This document shows, in pieces, positions 8,267 to 15,970 of a stretch of 64,000 nt of DNA. The notes beneath the pieces are model-generated. The model was not told the origin of the DNA. It did no database searches and saw nothing but the letters and a program-made list of their open reading frames with translations. This DNA is from Bradyrhizobium murdochi (GTDB lineage Bacteria; Pseudomonadota; Alphaproteobacteria; Rhizobiales; Xanthobacteraceae), in NCBI RefSeq assembly GCF_000472965.1, contig NZ_AXAU01000005.1, positions 248,001 through 312,000 on the forward strand. Reading direction: 5' to 3'. Made by a program: the position numbers and the translations under genes. Every line of letters starts with the position of its first letter. The first letter of the stretch is position 1.

Positions 8267-9352
8267 CTAATCGTCCACGTCCTCCTGCGGGCGGCCGAAC
8301 AGGTGCACGATGCCGGGCGTCGTGATCGAGACGAACACGAAGCGCGACATATGATGGGCGCCGACGAAGATCGGATCGATATGCAGCGTGAGCGCCAGCG
8401 CCAGCATGGCGTCCATCGCGCCGGGTGCAAACGCCACGACGACGTCGGCGAAGCGCACATCGGTGGCCAGCATGATCACCGTGACGAAAATGGCGGAGAT
8501 GAGGATCGCGACCGCAAACGAGCCGAGCCCGGCATTGATGTGGCTGAGCAGCGTCGACTTGCTGATGCGCGCAAAGCGCGTGCCGATCACGGCGCCGATG
8601 CCGACCAGCGCCACGCCGCGCATCCAGGGCGGCAGGCCGCCCTCGATCAGGCCGGTGCCGTGCAGCGCGGCGGAAGCGATCATCGCGCCGAACATCCAGC
8701 TCGCCGGAAATTTGGCGAGCCGCAAAAGCAGTGCGACGGCAATGGCCGCGGCCGCCAGCACGGCGAGTTCGAGCGGCGAAGCGATGAGGCTCGCCACTTC
8801 CGTCGGCGTGCTCGACGCAATGCCAGTGAAGGCCAGCAGCAGCGGCAGGGCGGCGGTCAGGATGATCACGCGCATGGTCTGCACCACGGCGATTGCCGCG
8901 ACATCGGCGCCCCTCTCGGCGGCGAGCATGGTGATCTGCGACAGCGCACCGGGGCTTCCCGCCAGCAGCGCCGAGGTCTGGTCCCAGCCGTGCACGCGCT
9001 GCAGATAGAAACTCGAGCCGAAGGTCGAGCAGAACGTCGCCAGCGCCAACAAGCCGATGGTCAGGGGATAGGCGCTCATGTGCTGGATCAGTTGCCGCGA
9101 TACCAGCGAGCCCAGCGTGATGCCGAGCAGCACCAAAACGCTCTGCGTCAGGATCGCCGGCATGGTGACTGGCCGCCCTGCCAGCGCGGCGATGCCCACC
9201 GCGGCCATCGCGCCGGAAATCAACCCGCCCGGCAGGTTGAGCCACAGAAACAGCAAGCCGCCGGCGGCGCCGATGACGAGCGTCTCCAGCGTGCCGAGAA
9301 TCTTGGCACGGTCGGCCATGGCGGAAGAAATCGAGGCGGGGATTAGGCTCAC
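8267..9352 (-). CDS. AbrB-family (duplicated) membrane protein, putative transporter
   Basis: The 361-residue product is almost entirely hydrophobic, with about ten membrane segments, and matches the AbrB/ammonia monooxygenase-like membrane family, which is built of two homologous halves. Each half carries a Gly/Pro loop: NLPGGLISGAMAA near residue 40 and KFPASWMFGAMIASAALHG in the second half. Members are usually annotated as AbrB regulators by name, but the membrane topology argues for transport, not DNA binding. The substrate is unknown. It ends close to a palindromic repeat and is convergent with nothing nearby. Confidence 0.75.
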   Translation of the reverse strand: MSLIPASISSAMADRAKILGTLETLVIGAAGGLLFLWLNLPGGLISGAMAAVGIAALAGRPVTMPAILTQSVLVLLGITLGSLVSRQLIQHMSAYPLTIGLLALATFCSTFGSSFYLQRVHGWDQTSALLAGSPGALSQITMLAAERGADVAAIAVVQTMRVIILTAALPLLLAFTGIASSTPTEVASLIASPLELAVLAAAAIAVALLLRLAKFPASWMFGAMIASAALHGTGLIEGGLPPWMRGVALVGIGAVIGTRFARISKSTLLSHINAGLGSFAVAILISAIFVTVIMLATDVRFADVVVAFAPGAMDAMLALALTLHIDPIFVGAHHMSRFVFVSITTPGIVHLFGRPQEDVDD

Positions 9353-9603
9353 GCCGCCTTATGGCAAATCCGCTTGCGCCGGACAAATGCGTCACGCGAT
9401 TGCAGCAATGCATGGCTAGCGTCTGCACAATGCCTGCACAAACGTCCCGTAGCCTTGGCTGAATGCGGGCTGAATGCGACGGCGGATCGCGCCTCTTCGC
9501 CGTCAGAAAATTTTTACCGCAGGGATCGTCCGATGCGTTGTCGCAAGCTGGGGTTGCGCTAGGATGGTCGCCGCAGATGACTACTGCCCTAAGGAGACCA
9601 GGG

Positions 9604-10077
9604 ATGACTATTCAAGCAAAAATACTGGGCGCGTGCGCGCTGTCGGCATTGGCTGCGTTTGCGATGACCTCGCAGGCGAATGCCCTGACGGCGCAGGAAT
9701 GCAGCGCCAAATACCAGGCCGCGAAGGCTGCCGGCACGCTCGGTGGCCAGAAGTGGAACGACTTCCGGAAAGCCCAATGCGGCGCCGACGCCGCGCCCGC
9801 TGCCGCCGCTGCGGCTCCGGCCGCCGCGCCGAAGGAAGAGAAGGCGGCTGCCAAGAAGGATGCCGCACCTGCGGCTACGCCATCCGGCCCCGCGACTTTT
9901 CCGAGCGCTGTCGACGCAAAATATTCGAAGGAGACGGCGACGAAGCAGCGCTTCCACACCTGCCTCGATCAGTACAACGCCAACAAGGCCAGCAACGCCA
10001 ATGGCGGGATGAAGTGGATCCAGAAGGGCGGCGGCTATTACAGCGAATGCAACAAGAAGCTGAAGGGCTCGGCCTAA
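9604..10077 (+). CDS. small exported protein with two PsiF-like cysteine repeats
   Basis: A 157-residue protein with a clear signal peptide (ILGACALSALAAFAMTSQANA). After it come two related segments: residues about 28-60 (ECSAKYQAAKAAG, ending FRKAQC) and about 115-155 (TCLDQYNANKASN, ending YYSEC). They are separated by an Ala/Pro/Lys-rich linker. The cysteine spacing resembles PsiF-type repeats of unknown function, and the two cysteines in each repeat may form a disulfide in the periplasm. AAGGAGA lies about 8 bases before ATG 9604, which fixes the start inside a longer open frame. It ends at a strong hairpin. Confidence 0.7.
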   Translation: MTIQAKILGACALSALAAFAMTSQANALTAQECSAKYQAAKAAGTLGGQKWNDFRKAQCGADAAPAAAAAAPAAAPKEEKAAAKKDAAPAATPSGPATFPSAVDAKYSKETATKQRFHTCLDQYNANKASNANGGMKWIQKGGGYYSECNKKLKGSA

Positions 10078-10092
10078 CCAGCAATCGACGTG

Positions 10093-10119
10093 GGCGCGGC
10101 CGGAGGTTTCGGCCGCGCC
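10093..10119. terminator. bidirectional terminator between convergent genes
   Basis: Arms GGCGCGGCCG (10093-10102) and CGGCCGCGCC (10110-10119) form a perfect 10-bp stem with a 7-base loop. It lies between the stop of the PsiF-like gene and the stop of the leftward TetR gene, and touches the latter. Confidence 0.65.
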
Positions 10120-10715
10120 TATATTTCGCGGAGCAATGTTTCGGCCGACTTCGCCACCAGTTGCGCGCGCTTGCGCTGGCCATGTTCGAGAAACAGCAGG
10201 CTCTGGCCGAACACGAAGCAGTAGAACAGGAAGGCCTGTGCGTCGGCCTCCTCGGCCGCCAGTCCCGTCGCGCGATAGAGATGCCCGACATTCTTCAGCC
10301 GCGCGGCGTCCACGCTCGCCACCGCATTGGCCGCCAGCTCGTCGGATCGTGCCCATTGCCGGATCGCCAGTTCGACCGCCATGGCCTCGGTGTTCATGCG
10401 CTCGGAATAGAGCGCGATCAGCGCCTTCAGCCGCTCGCGCGCGGTCGCGCCGTCGAGGCTGGCCTGTTTCTCGATCGCGGCGATGCGGCCCGCGCTCCAG
10501 TGCTGCAGCATGGCGTCCAGCAGGGCCGCGCGGTCGCGGAAGCGGCGGTAAAAGCCGCCCTTGGTGACGCCGAGGTTCTTGGCCAGCACCTCGACCCGTA
10601 CGCCCTCGATGCCGGTCCGGGCGCTTTCCTCAAAGCCGGCTTCGATCCAGCTCTCGTGACGAACCTCGCCGGCGCGCGCCTCTGCGGTTCGCGCCTCTCC
10701 TTTGGCATCGCTCAT
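10119..10715 (-). CDS. TetR-family transcriptional regulator
   Basis: A 198-residue regulator. The N-terminal helix-turn-helix is visible at about residues 25-55 (VEVLAKNLGVTKGGFYRRF), with the conserved GxFYxxF ending of TetR proteins; the rest is a ligand-binding domain. The start is set at the Met before SDAKGE, because an upstream extension to 10796 would run across both operator-like palindromes. It is divergent from the two thioesterase genes, with two near-identical palindromes between them, so it probably represses itself and the thioesterases and responds to an acyl or aromatic ligand (inference). Confidence 0.85.
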   Translation of the reverse strand: MSDAKGEARTAEARAGEVRHESWIEAGFEESARTGIEGVRVEVLAKNLGVTKGGFYRRFRDRAALLDAMLQHWSAGRIAAIEKQASLDGATARERLKALIALYSERMNTEAMAVELAIRQWARSDELAANAVASVDAARLKNVGHLYRATGLAAEEADAQAFLFYCFVFGQSLLFLEHGQRKRAQLVAKSAETLLREI

Positions 10716-10736
10716 GGTCCGGTCCCACCGAGTGTC

Positions 10737-10752
10737 GATACGGTACCGTATT
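10737..10752. promoter_or_regulatory. TetR operator 1
   Basis: GATACGGTACCGTATT contains the perfect 14-bp palindrome ATACGGTACCGTAT. It is 22 bases upstream of the TetR start codon and shares GATACG-NTA-CCGTAT with the second site; the two centres are 35 bp apart. Confidence 0.7.
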
Positions 10753-10771
10753 GCTAACCCGGAGAGAGTCT

Positions 10772-10787
10772 GATACGCTACCGTATC
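10772..10787. promoter_or_regulatory. TetR operator 2
   Basis: GATACGCTACCGTATC is a near-perfect palindrome (arms GATACG and CGTATC) located 27 bases before the thioesterase start codon. Its half sites match operator 1, as expected for one repressor acting on both divergent promoters. Confidence 0.7.
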
Positions 10788-10813
10788 AAGAAGCAAAAGA
10801 GCGGGAGCAAACG

Positions 10814-11239
10814 ATGGAGACGGACGCGACCTATCGCGGCACGGTCTATCCGTGGCAATGCGATCATGTCGGGCACATGAACATCATGTGGTATGTCGGC
10901 AAGTTCGACGAGGCGAACTGGAATCTGTTCGCCCGGCTCGGGCTGACGCCGTCGTACTTGCGCACCTCCGGCCGCGGCATGGCCGCTGTGCAGCAAAACA
11001 TCACCTACAAGCGCGAACTGCTCGCCGGCGACATCGTCGAGGTCAGGAGCCGGCTCCTCGAGGTTCGCGACAAGTCGATCCGCTTCGTCCACGAGATGCG
11101 CAACGCCGAGACCAGCGAGATCGCAGCGACTTGCGAGATCACCGGCGTGCACATGGATCGACAGGCGCGGAAATCAACGCCGTTCGCCCGAGCCATCCGC
11201 GACGCCGCGATGCGGCATCTCGAACCGGCGATGGCGTGA
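10814..11239 (+). CDS. acyl-CoA thioesterase, 4HBT hotdog family
   Basis: A 141-residue hotdog-fold enzyme of the 4-hydroxybenzoyl-CoA thioesterase group, which hydrolyses acyl-CoA thioesters in the cytoplasm. The family hallmark is at residues about 13-30: QCDHVGHMNIMWYVGKFDEA, with the Asp and following His-x-N characteristic of YbgC-like members. GGGAG lies about 6 bases before ATG 10814. The gene is the first of a probable two-gene operon (3 bases before the next start) under the divergent TetR repressor. The physiological acyl group is unknown. Confidence 0.85.
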   Translation: METDATYRGTVYPWQCDHVGHMNIMWYVGKFDEANWNLFARLGLTPSYLRTSGRGMAAVQQNITYKRELLAGDIVEVRSRLLEVRDKSIRFVHEMRNAETSEIAATCEITGVHMDRQARKSTPFARAIRDAAMRHLEPAMA

Positions 11240-11242
11240 CCG

Positions 11243-11728
11243 ATGCCGCGCTTCGAGCCGAAGAACCCGGATTATCGCGCGGTCGCGACCGACATGTTCG
11301 AGCAGCAGCGCGCGATGAAGACACTCGGCATTTCGATCGCGCGGCTGGAGCCCGGCGAGGCCGATCTCGCGATGGATTATTCGCTCGACCTCACCCAGCA
11401 GCACGGCTTCATCCACGCCGGGATCATCACGGCCGCGCTCGACAATGCCTGCGGCGTCGCCGCCTTCACGCTGATGCCGCCGGGCGCGGGAATCCTCACC
11501 GTGGAATTCAAGACCAACTTGCTGGCGCCGGCGCGCGGCGAGCGGTTCGCGTTCCGCGCCAACGTCGTCAAGCCCGGCCGCACGCTGACGGTGTGCGAGG
11601 CCCGCGCCTATGCGGCGCATGACGGCAAGGAGACGCTGATCGCGACCATGACCGGCACGCTGATGGCGCTGACCAGCCGCGAGGGCGCGTCGCCAGACAC
11701 GGGGCATGTTCGCAGCCTGATCGGCTGA
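11243..11728 (+). CDS. PaaI-family thioesterase
   Basis: A 161-residue hotdog-fold protein of the PaaI type. The catalytic-loop region reads QQHGFIHAGIITAALDNACG at about residues 52-71, where the HGG-like motif and the following Asp are expected for PaaI enzymes. It follows the 4HBT gene by 3 bases and is probably co-transcribed. Pairing of two thioesterases under a TetR regulator suggests release of CoA from dead-end acyl-CoAs during degradation of aromatic or fatty acids (inference). Confidence 0.82.
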   Translation: MPRFEPKNPDYRAVATDMFEQQRAMKTLGISIARLEPGEADLAMDYSLDLTQQHGFIHAGIITAALDNACGVAAFTLMPPGAGILTVEFKTNLLAPARGERFAFRANVVKPGRTLTVCEARAYAAHDGKETLIATMTGTLMALTSREGASPDTGHVRSLIG

Positions 11729-11729
11729 T

Positions 11730-12605
11730 GTGTATTGCAGTGCAGCTTTGTGCTGCGGCCATGGCGATCTGCAGAAAATCCTTCTATGGTCGCGCCGTGC
11801 AACTGAGTCTTTCAACTTGATCATCTCCACCGCGCAAGGCGTGCTGGGACTGGCGTCTGGGATGCTGGTTGGGTTCTCGCTTGGCCTGGTCGGCGGCGGC
11901 GGCTCGATCCTGGCGGTGCCGCTGATGGTCTATGTGGTCGGCGTGGCGGAGCCCCATATGGCGATCGGCACCAGCGCGATCGCGGTGGCCGCCAACGCCG
12001 CGCTCAACCTGTCCAACCATGCGCGCGGCGGCACCGTGATCTGGTCCTGCGCGCTGATCTTCGCCGCGGCCGGCATGGCCGGCGCCTTCGGCGGTTCGAT
12101 CCTCGGCAAGATGATGGACGGTCAACGGCTATTGGCGCTATTCGCGCTGGTGATGATCGTCATCGCGCTGTTGATGCTGAAGACGCGCTCGCGGATCGGC
12201 CTGCCTGACGTCAAGGTCTCGATGGCGAACATGCCGGCTATCGTCGGCCTCGGTCTCGCCACCGGAACGGTGTCGGGATTCTTCGGCATCGGCGGCGGAT
12301 TCCTGATCGTGCCGGCCCTGATGCTGGCGACCGGCATGCCGATCATGAACGCGGTCTCCTCCTCGCTGGTCGCGGTCACCGCGTTCGGCCTGACCACGGC
12401 CGCCAGCTATGCCTGGTCCGGGCTTGTGTCGTGGGCATTGGCGGGACTGTTCGTGGCGGGCGGCCTCGCTGGCGGATTGGCCGGCACGCGTTCGGCGCGG
12501 CACCTCGCCGAGCGCCGCGGCGCGCTCAACATCGTGTTCGCCGTGGCCATTATTGCCGTGGCGCTCTATATGCTGGCGCGTAACATATCCCTATCTCAGC
12601 CGTAG
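11730..12605 (+). CDS. TauE/SafE family permease
   Basis: A polytopic inner-membrane protein of up to 291 residues. The two halves carry the family's repeated glycine motif: GFSLGLVGGGGSILAVPLM near the N terminus and GTVSGFFGIGGGFLIVPALM in the middle. Members export sulfite, sulfoacetate or related organosulfur anions. The start is uncertain: the frame opens with GTG 11730, just after the thioesterase stop, but the first 29 residues do not look like the family, and TTG 11817 directly before the conserved region is a plausible start. It may be read through from the thioesterase operon. Confidence 0.85.
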   Translation: MYCSAALCCGHGDLQKILLWSRRATESFNLIISTAQGVLGLASGMLVGFSLGLVGGGGSILAVPLMVYVVGVAEPHMAIGTSAIAVAANAALNLSNHARGGTVIWSCALIFAAAGMAGAFGGSILGKMMDGQRLLALFALVMIVIALLMLKTRSRIGLPDVKVSMANMPAIVGLGLATGTVSGFFGIGGGFLIVPALMLATGMPIMNAVSSSLVAVTAFGLTTAASYAWSGLVSWALAGLFVAGGLAGGLAGTRSARHLAERRGALNIVFAVAIIAVALYMLARNISLSQP

Positions 12606-12635
12606 ACAGGAAATGCAGCCCTTGGCGAGACCCAG

Positions 12636-13307
12636 ATGAAGCGATTGAATAATCCGGCCGGGACGATCCCAGGCCCGACGCGGCGCGAAGCGCTTGGCTT
12701 GCTCGGCGCGGGCGTGGCCCTGTTCGGCGCGGGCATGACGCGTCCGGCGTTCGCGCAAGGCGATGACGTCCTGACCGAAGCCCTGGTGCTCCGCGACCCC
12801 GACGCTCCCGCGACCGGCAATCTCGACGGCGACATCAACATCGTCGAATGGTTCGACTACAACTGCCCGTATTGTCGCAAGATCGCGCCTGAGATCCAAC
12901 AGGTGGTGCAGGACGACGGCAAGGTCCGCCTGGTGCTGAAGGACTGGCCGATTCTGGGCGACGTCTCGAGATACGCCGCGCGGGTGGCGCTCGCCGCCAA
13001 GTATCAGGACAAGTACCTTCCGGCGCACGAGGCGATGATCGGCGTCAGTTCGAAATTGACCGAACCGCGCATCCGCGAACTGGTGGCAGGCGCCGGCATC
13101 GACATGGATCGCCTCAACCGCGACCTCACGACGAATGCGAAGGCAATCGACATCATTCTCGCCCGCAACCACGATCAAGCGGTGGCCTTCGGATTCAAGG
13201 GAACGCCGTCCTTCATCGTCGGCAAGTTCCGCGTGCCGGGAATCCTGACCATGGCGGAATTCGAGATGGTGATTGCCGACGCGCGCAAGGCGAAGAAGAG
13301 CAATTAG
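12636..13307 (+). CDS. DsbA-family thiol:disulfide oxidoreductase, exported
   Basis: A 223-residue periplasmic thioredoxin-fold protein. The N terminus has a twin-arginine-like signal (TRREALGLLGAGVALFGAG) with cleavage after AFA. The redox centre is C77-P-Y-C80 in WFDYNCPYC, and the cis-proline segment GTPSFIVG is conserved. It resembles DsbA-like proteins with helical insertion (Com1/ScsC-like group) that oxidise or isomerise exported proteins. It follows the TauE/SafE gene by 30 bases and ends at a 12-bp stem terminator. The DsbB encoded 5 kb upstream is a candidate partner. Confidence 0.87.
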   Translation: MKRLNNPAGTIPGPTRREALGLLGAGVALFGAGMTRPAFAQGDDVLTEALVLRDPDAPATGNLDGDINIVEWFDYNCPYCRKIAPEIQQVVQDDGKVRLVLKDWPILGDVSRYAARVALAAKYQDKYLPAHEAMIGVSSKLTEPRIRELVAGAGIDMDRLNRDLTTNAKAIDIILARNHDQAVAFGFKGTPSFIVGKFRVPGILTMAEFEMVIADARKAKKSN

Positions 13308-13319
13308 TCTAGAGCGTCA

Positions 13320-13348
13320 AAACGCCGTCGTGCGGGACGACGGCGTTT
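13320..13348 (+). terminator. hairpin terminator after the DsbA-like gene
   Basis: AAACGCCGTCGT (13320-13331) and ACGACGGCGTTT (13337-13348) form a perfect 12-bp stem with a 5-base loop. The stem ends in T residues on the coding strand and A residues on the other, so it could also act leftward. Confidence 0.7.
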
Positions 13349-13387
13349 GAATGTTGCGACTGATCTCGCCAGGAAACTATCGAGGAA

Positions 13388-13594
13388 TTATCGCGACGAG
13401 AGCTTGACCCAATCGTCGTGGGCGCGCGCTTTCAGCGCCTTCCAGTCTTCTGCCACGACATCCCAGTTGACGAGGGTGCGATTAGCCTGTGCGACCTGGC
13501 CGCTGGCGACGCTCGATGTCCGCATGGAATCGTAGACATAGACGCCGAAAACCAGCAGCAGCGCGCCCAAAATCATTCCGACAAACGTCCGCAT
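13388..13594 (-). CDS. small single-pass membrane or exported protein, unknown function
   Basis: A 68-residue product with one hydrophobic segment near its N terminus (FVGMILGALLLVFGVYVY) followed by a hydrophilic, helix-prone tail with two Trp residues. I do not recognise a family. The case for a real gene is a GGAGG ribosome site 6 bases before the ATG, an N-terminal anchor with typical charge order, and its placement immediately downstream of a leftward gene block. It could be a membrane-anchored small regulatory protein; no function can be assigned. Confidence 0.55.
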   Translation of the reverse strand: MRTFVGMILGALLLVFGVYVYDSMRTSSVASGQVAQANRTLVNWDVVAEDWKALKARAHDDWVKLSSR

Positions 13595-13648
13595 GCGATA
13601 CCTCCGTGACCGCTCACTAACGCGGAAGGCGAGGGATGGTTCCCCGAT

Positions 13649-14503
13649 CTAGGATCGCGCCTTCGGCGGCGCCGGGCGGGGAGCCGAGGCGGAAGGTGCC
13701 GCCCCTGTGGCTGTCGCCAGGTTGAGCGACTTCAATTCATCGGGCTTGAACACGAAAAGCTTGTCGTGCGGCGTCTCCATCGCATGCACCCAGACCTGGA
13801 GGTTCACACCCATGTCGCCGAGATAGCGCTGGCACCGCGCCGAGATATTTTGCGCCACGTTCATCTCGTCGCGCGGCAGGCCGGCTGTGGTGCCCAGCGC
13901 CGCCACCTGATGCACGCCGACGATGGCCTTGTCGCCGACCCGGCGCTCGACGCCGCCGGCTAACACCAGCGGGCAAGATGAGGCGCAGTATTTGCCGGCC
14001 TCGATCTCGGTCGCGAAATTACGCTCTCGAATGAGCCGTCCCATCGCCAACGCATCGCTGACCGAGCCGCCCGGCGAGTTGAGCACCACCGTCTTGATGT
14101 AATCGCCGCGCTTGGCGACCTCGGCTGCAAACGCATCCGAAATCCCTGGCGTAATGGTGCCGGTCGCCATCAGCTTGCCGCCACCCACCAGCTCGAAGGT
14201 CATCGGCTTGGCCATCACGCCATCTGCTTGCGGCCGCGGCGTCAGGCGCTTGTCGTCGCCGGGTGCCAGCGGCCCCAGAATGGATGGCACCGCATTGGGA
14301 AGGTTCAGCGAAGGCGTGTCCTGCCTAAGCTCGACGGCAGGACCGGCAGCGCCGATCCATCCGTTCATGCCGGCGAGATCGGCCGCCAGTACAGCGATCG
14401 TGATCGTGACGATGCTGCGGAACAGCCAACGCAGGATCGCTTCGTCCGGATTGGCCGCCAGGAACGCTTGAACGCGCTGTTGAAGCGTTGCGGATCGCTG
14501 CAT
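13649..14503 (-). CDS. ClpP/crotonase-like exported serine protease-type protein
   Basis: A 284-residue protein with one N-terminal membrane anchor near residues 28-45 (SIVTITIAVLAADLAGM), probably facing the periplasm. The central region has the ClpP-like fold signature: TVVLNSPGGSVSDALAMGRL, followed by AGKYCASSCPLVLAGG, where the first Ser after Ala is the expected nucleophile, and a later VGVHQV segment containing the expected His. The C-terminal tail is Ala/Pro-rich. The gene starts 8 bases after the stop of the large membrane protein gene, so the two form an operon. The substrate is unknown. Confidence 0.75.
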   Translation of the reverse strand: MQRSATLQQRVQAFLAANPDEAILRWLFRSIVTITIAVLAADLAGMNGWIGAAGPAVELRQDTPSLNLPNAVPSILGPLAPGDDKRLTPRPQADGVMAKPMTFELVGGGKLMATGTITPGISDAFAAEVAKRGDYIKTVVLNSPGGSVSDALAMGRLIRERNFATEIEAGKYCASSCPLVLAGGVERRVGDKAIVGVHQVAALGTTAGLPRDEMNVAQNISARCQRYLGDMGVNLQVWVHAMETPHDKLFVFKPDELKSLNLATATGAAPSASAPRPAPPKARS

Positions 14504-14511
14504 GGCGAAAC

Positions 14512-15852
14512 CTACTTGGTATGCCGCGCCGACGATAGCGAGGTAACGTTTTCGTCCGTCTCCGCCGCTTGATCGGCCACAGGCTCTTCAGTGCGGGCCT
14601 TGCTCCCGGACTCACGTGGCGCCACCCGGCGCGCGTCCTCGACTTCGCGGGCCATCTGCAGGGCCGCAACCAGTTCGCCCGCGGTCATGTCAGAGGCGCT
14701 GAACGCGGGAAGCCCCTCGCGCCGGATCGCGGCGTGCACGACACACAGGATCAAGACCAGCACCGCCGGCATCAAATCGATCGAGATCGCGCCGGCCCAA
14801 CTCGGAATGAAATCGCCGGCGTAACGAAGCACGGCCTCGGCAGGCGACATGGTCTGGAATCGGGCCGGCTCGACCCGTGGTAAAGCCAGGATCTTGTCGG
14901 CCGCCTCGGCGAGCGAAGCCGCCTGTGTCGCGATCGAGCTCTCGACCTTGCCGACCATGGCAGTTTGCCGGTCGGCGAGATCGGCCGTGCGGCCGCCCGC
15001 GGCGGGCGCGATGAAGCCTGACGACAGCGACGCCGCCGCGCGCTTGACGGCGGGCGCCACCGAGGTCTGCTGCAGGTTGGCGATCACGCCGGAGAGCGCC
15101 AGCGATTCCGTCGCAAAGGCGTCGCTGCGCGTCGAGATCGGCCCCCGGTCGGAAATCAGTTCGCGCATCTTCGCCAGATGCTTGCCGCCCTGCTCGAACA
15201 GGGTCGAGACGCGCTTGGCCGATGCCTGGACTTCCTGCCCGAGACTATCGAGCTGTCCGGACATCTGCGTCAGAAGCTGCACGACGGTGCCGGATCCGGA
15301 AGTGCCGGTCAGTGATCCCGCGCGTTCGGCGTCTGCCAGCTTCGCAAACCGCGATGACGCCAACTGAATGTCCGGCAACAGCCCTTGCGCGGCGATAGCG
15401 TTGCTGTTGGCGGTATCGAGGTCGCGGGTGTAATTCTGCACAGTGATGGCGAGATGCTGCTGGATCGCGGCCGCGCCTGCCAGCGCCGAAGCGTTGAGCC
15501 AGGATGACATCGCCACGATCATCAGCGAGCCCAGCAGCATGCAGCCGAACATCAGGCCGCGGCCGGTGCGGTCCACCACGTGGGGCATGAACTGCATCAG
15601 GAAGATCCAGAACGCGTAAATGCCGACCGATACCGCAACCGAATAGATCACAGCGGCGAAGAACACCGTAGTCGGGTTGCCGTTGAGCAGCTCACGGACG
15701 CCGAGATAAGTGTAGACGCCGGCGGCCAGCGCGAGAATCGCAGTCGTCAGCTTCAGCGTGACTTCGAGGCGCGTGACGCCTTTCGAGAGCAACAGCGAAT
15801 TGGAGGCAGGCGCAGTAGCCGCGGGAGCGCCGGGGCCGGTGTTCGAGGGCAT
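14512..15852 (-). CDS. membrane protein with long periplasmic/cytoplasmic helical region, unknown function
   Basis: A 446-residue protein I do not recognise by family. It has four likely membrane segments: three in the first 125 residues (TTAILALAAGVYTYLGV, VIYSVAVSVGIYAFWIFLM, GLMFGCMLLGSLMIVAM) and one near residue 360 (ISIDLMPAVLVLILCVVHAAI). Between them lie about 200 residues rich in Ala, Ser and Leu that look helical. The start is placed at the Met before PSNTGPG because GAGAGG lies about 10 bases upstream. A start at 15900 is possible. It precedes the ClpP-like gene by 8 bases and probably acts with it. Confidence 0.65.
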   Translation of the reverse strand: MPSNTGPGAPAATAPASNSLLLSKGVTRLEVTLKLTTAILALAAGVYTYLGVRELLNGNPTTVFFAAVIYSVAVSVGIYAFWIFLMQFMPHVVDRTGRGLMFGCMLLGSLMIVAMSSWLNASALAGAAAIQQHLAITVQNYTRDLDTANSNAIAAQGLLPDIQLASSRFAKLADAERAGSLTGTSGSGTVVQLLTQMSGQLDSLGQEVQASAKRVSTLFEQGGKHLAKMRELISDRGPISTRSDAFATESLALSGVIANLQQTSVAPAVKRAAASLSSGFIAPAAGGRTADLADRQTAMVGKVESSIATQAASLAEAADKILALPRVEPARFQTMSPAEAVLRYAGDFIPSWAGAISIDLMPAVLVLILCVVHAAIRREGLPAFSASDMTAGELVAALQMAREVEDARRVAPRESGSKARTEEPVADQAAETDENVTSLSSARHTK

Positions 15853-15970
15853 GACGTATCCTCTCGCGGTTCCAATGAACCGGCTGATCAACGCCCCCAC
15901 GTTGTTGGCTAAGTTGTTCTGCTCATAGGGATAAATTCAGACGAGATTGTGTCGGCAGCATCATCGGTGG

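Noticed and set aside
7961..9346. 461-residue rightward frame opposite the AbrB-like gene
   Set aside because: Extremely Arg/Gln/His-rich, and it mirrors the membrane protein codons; also runs out of a palindromic repeat.
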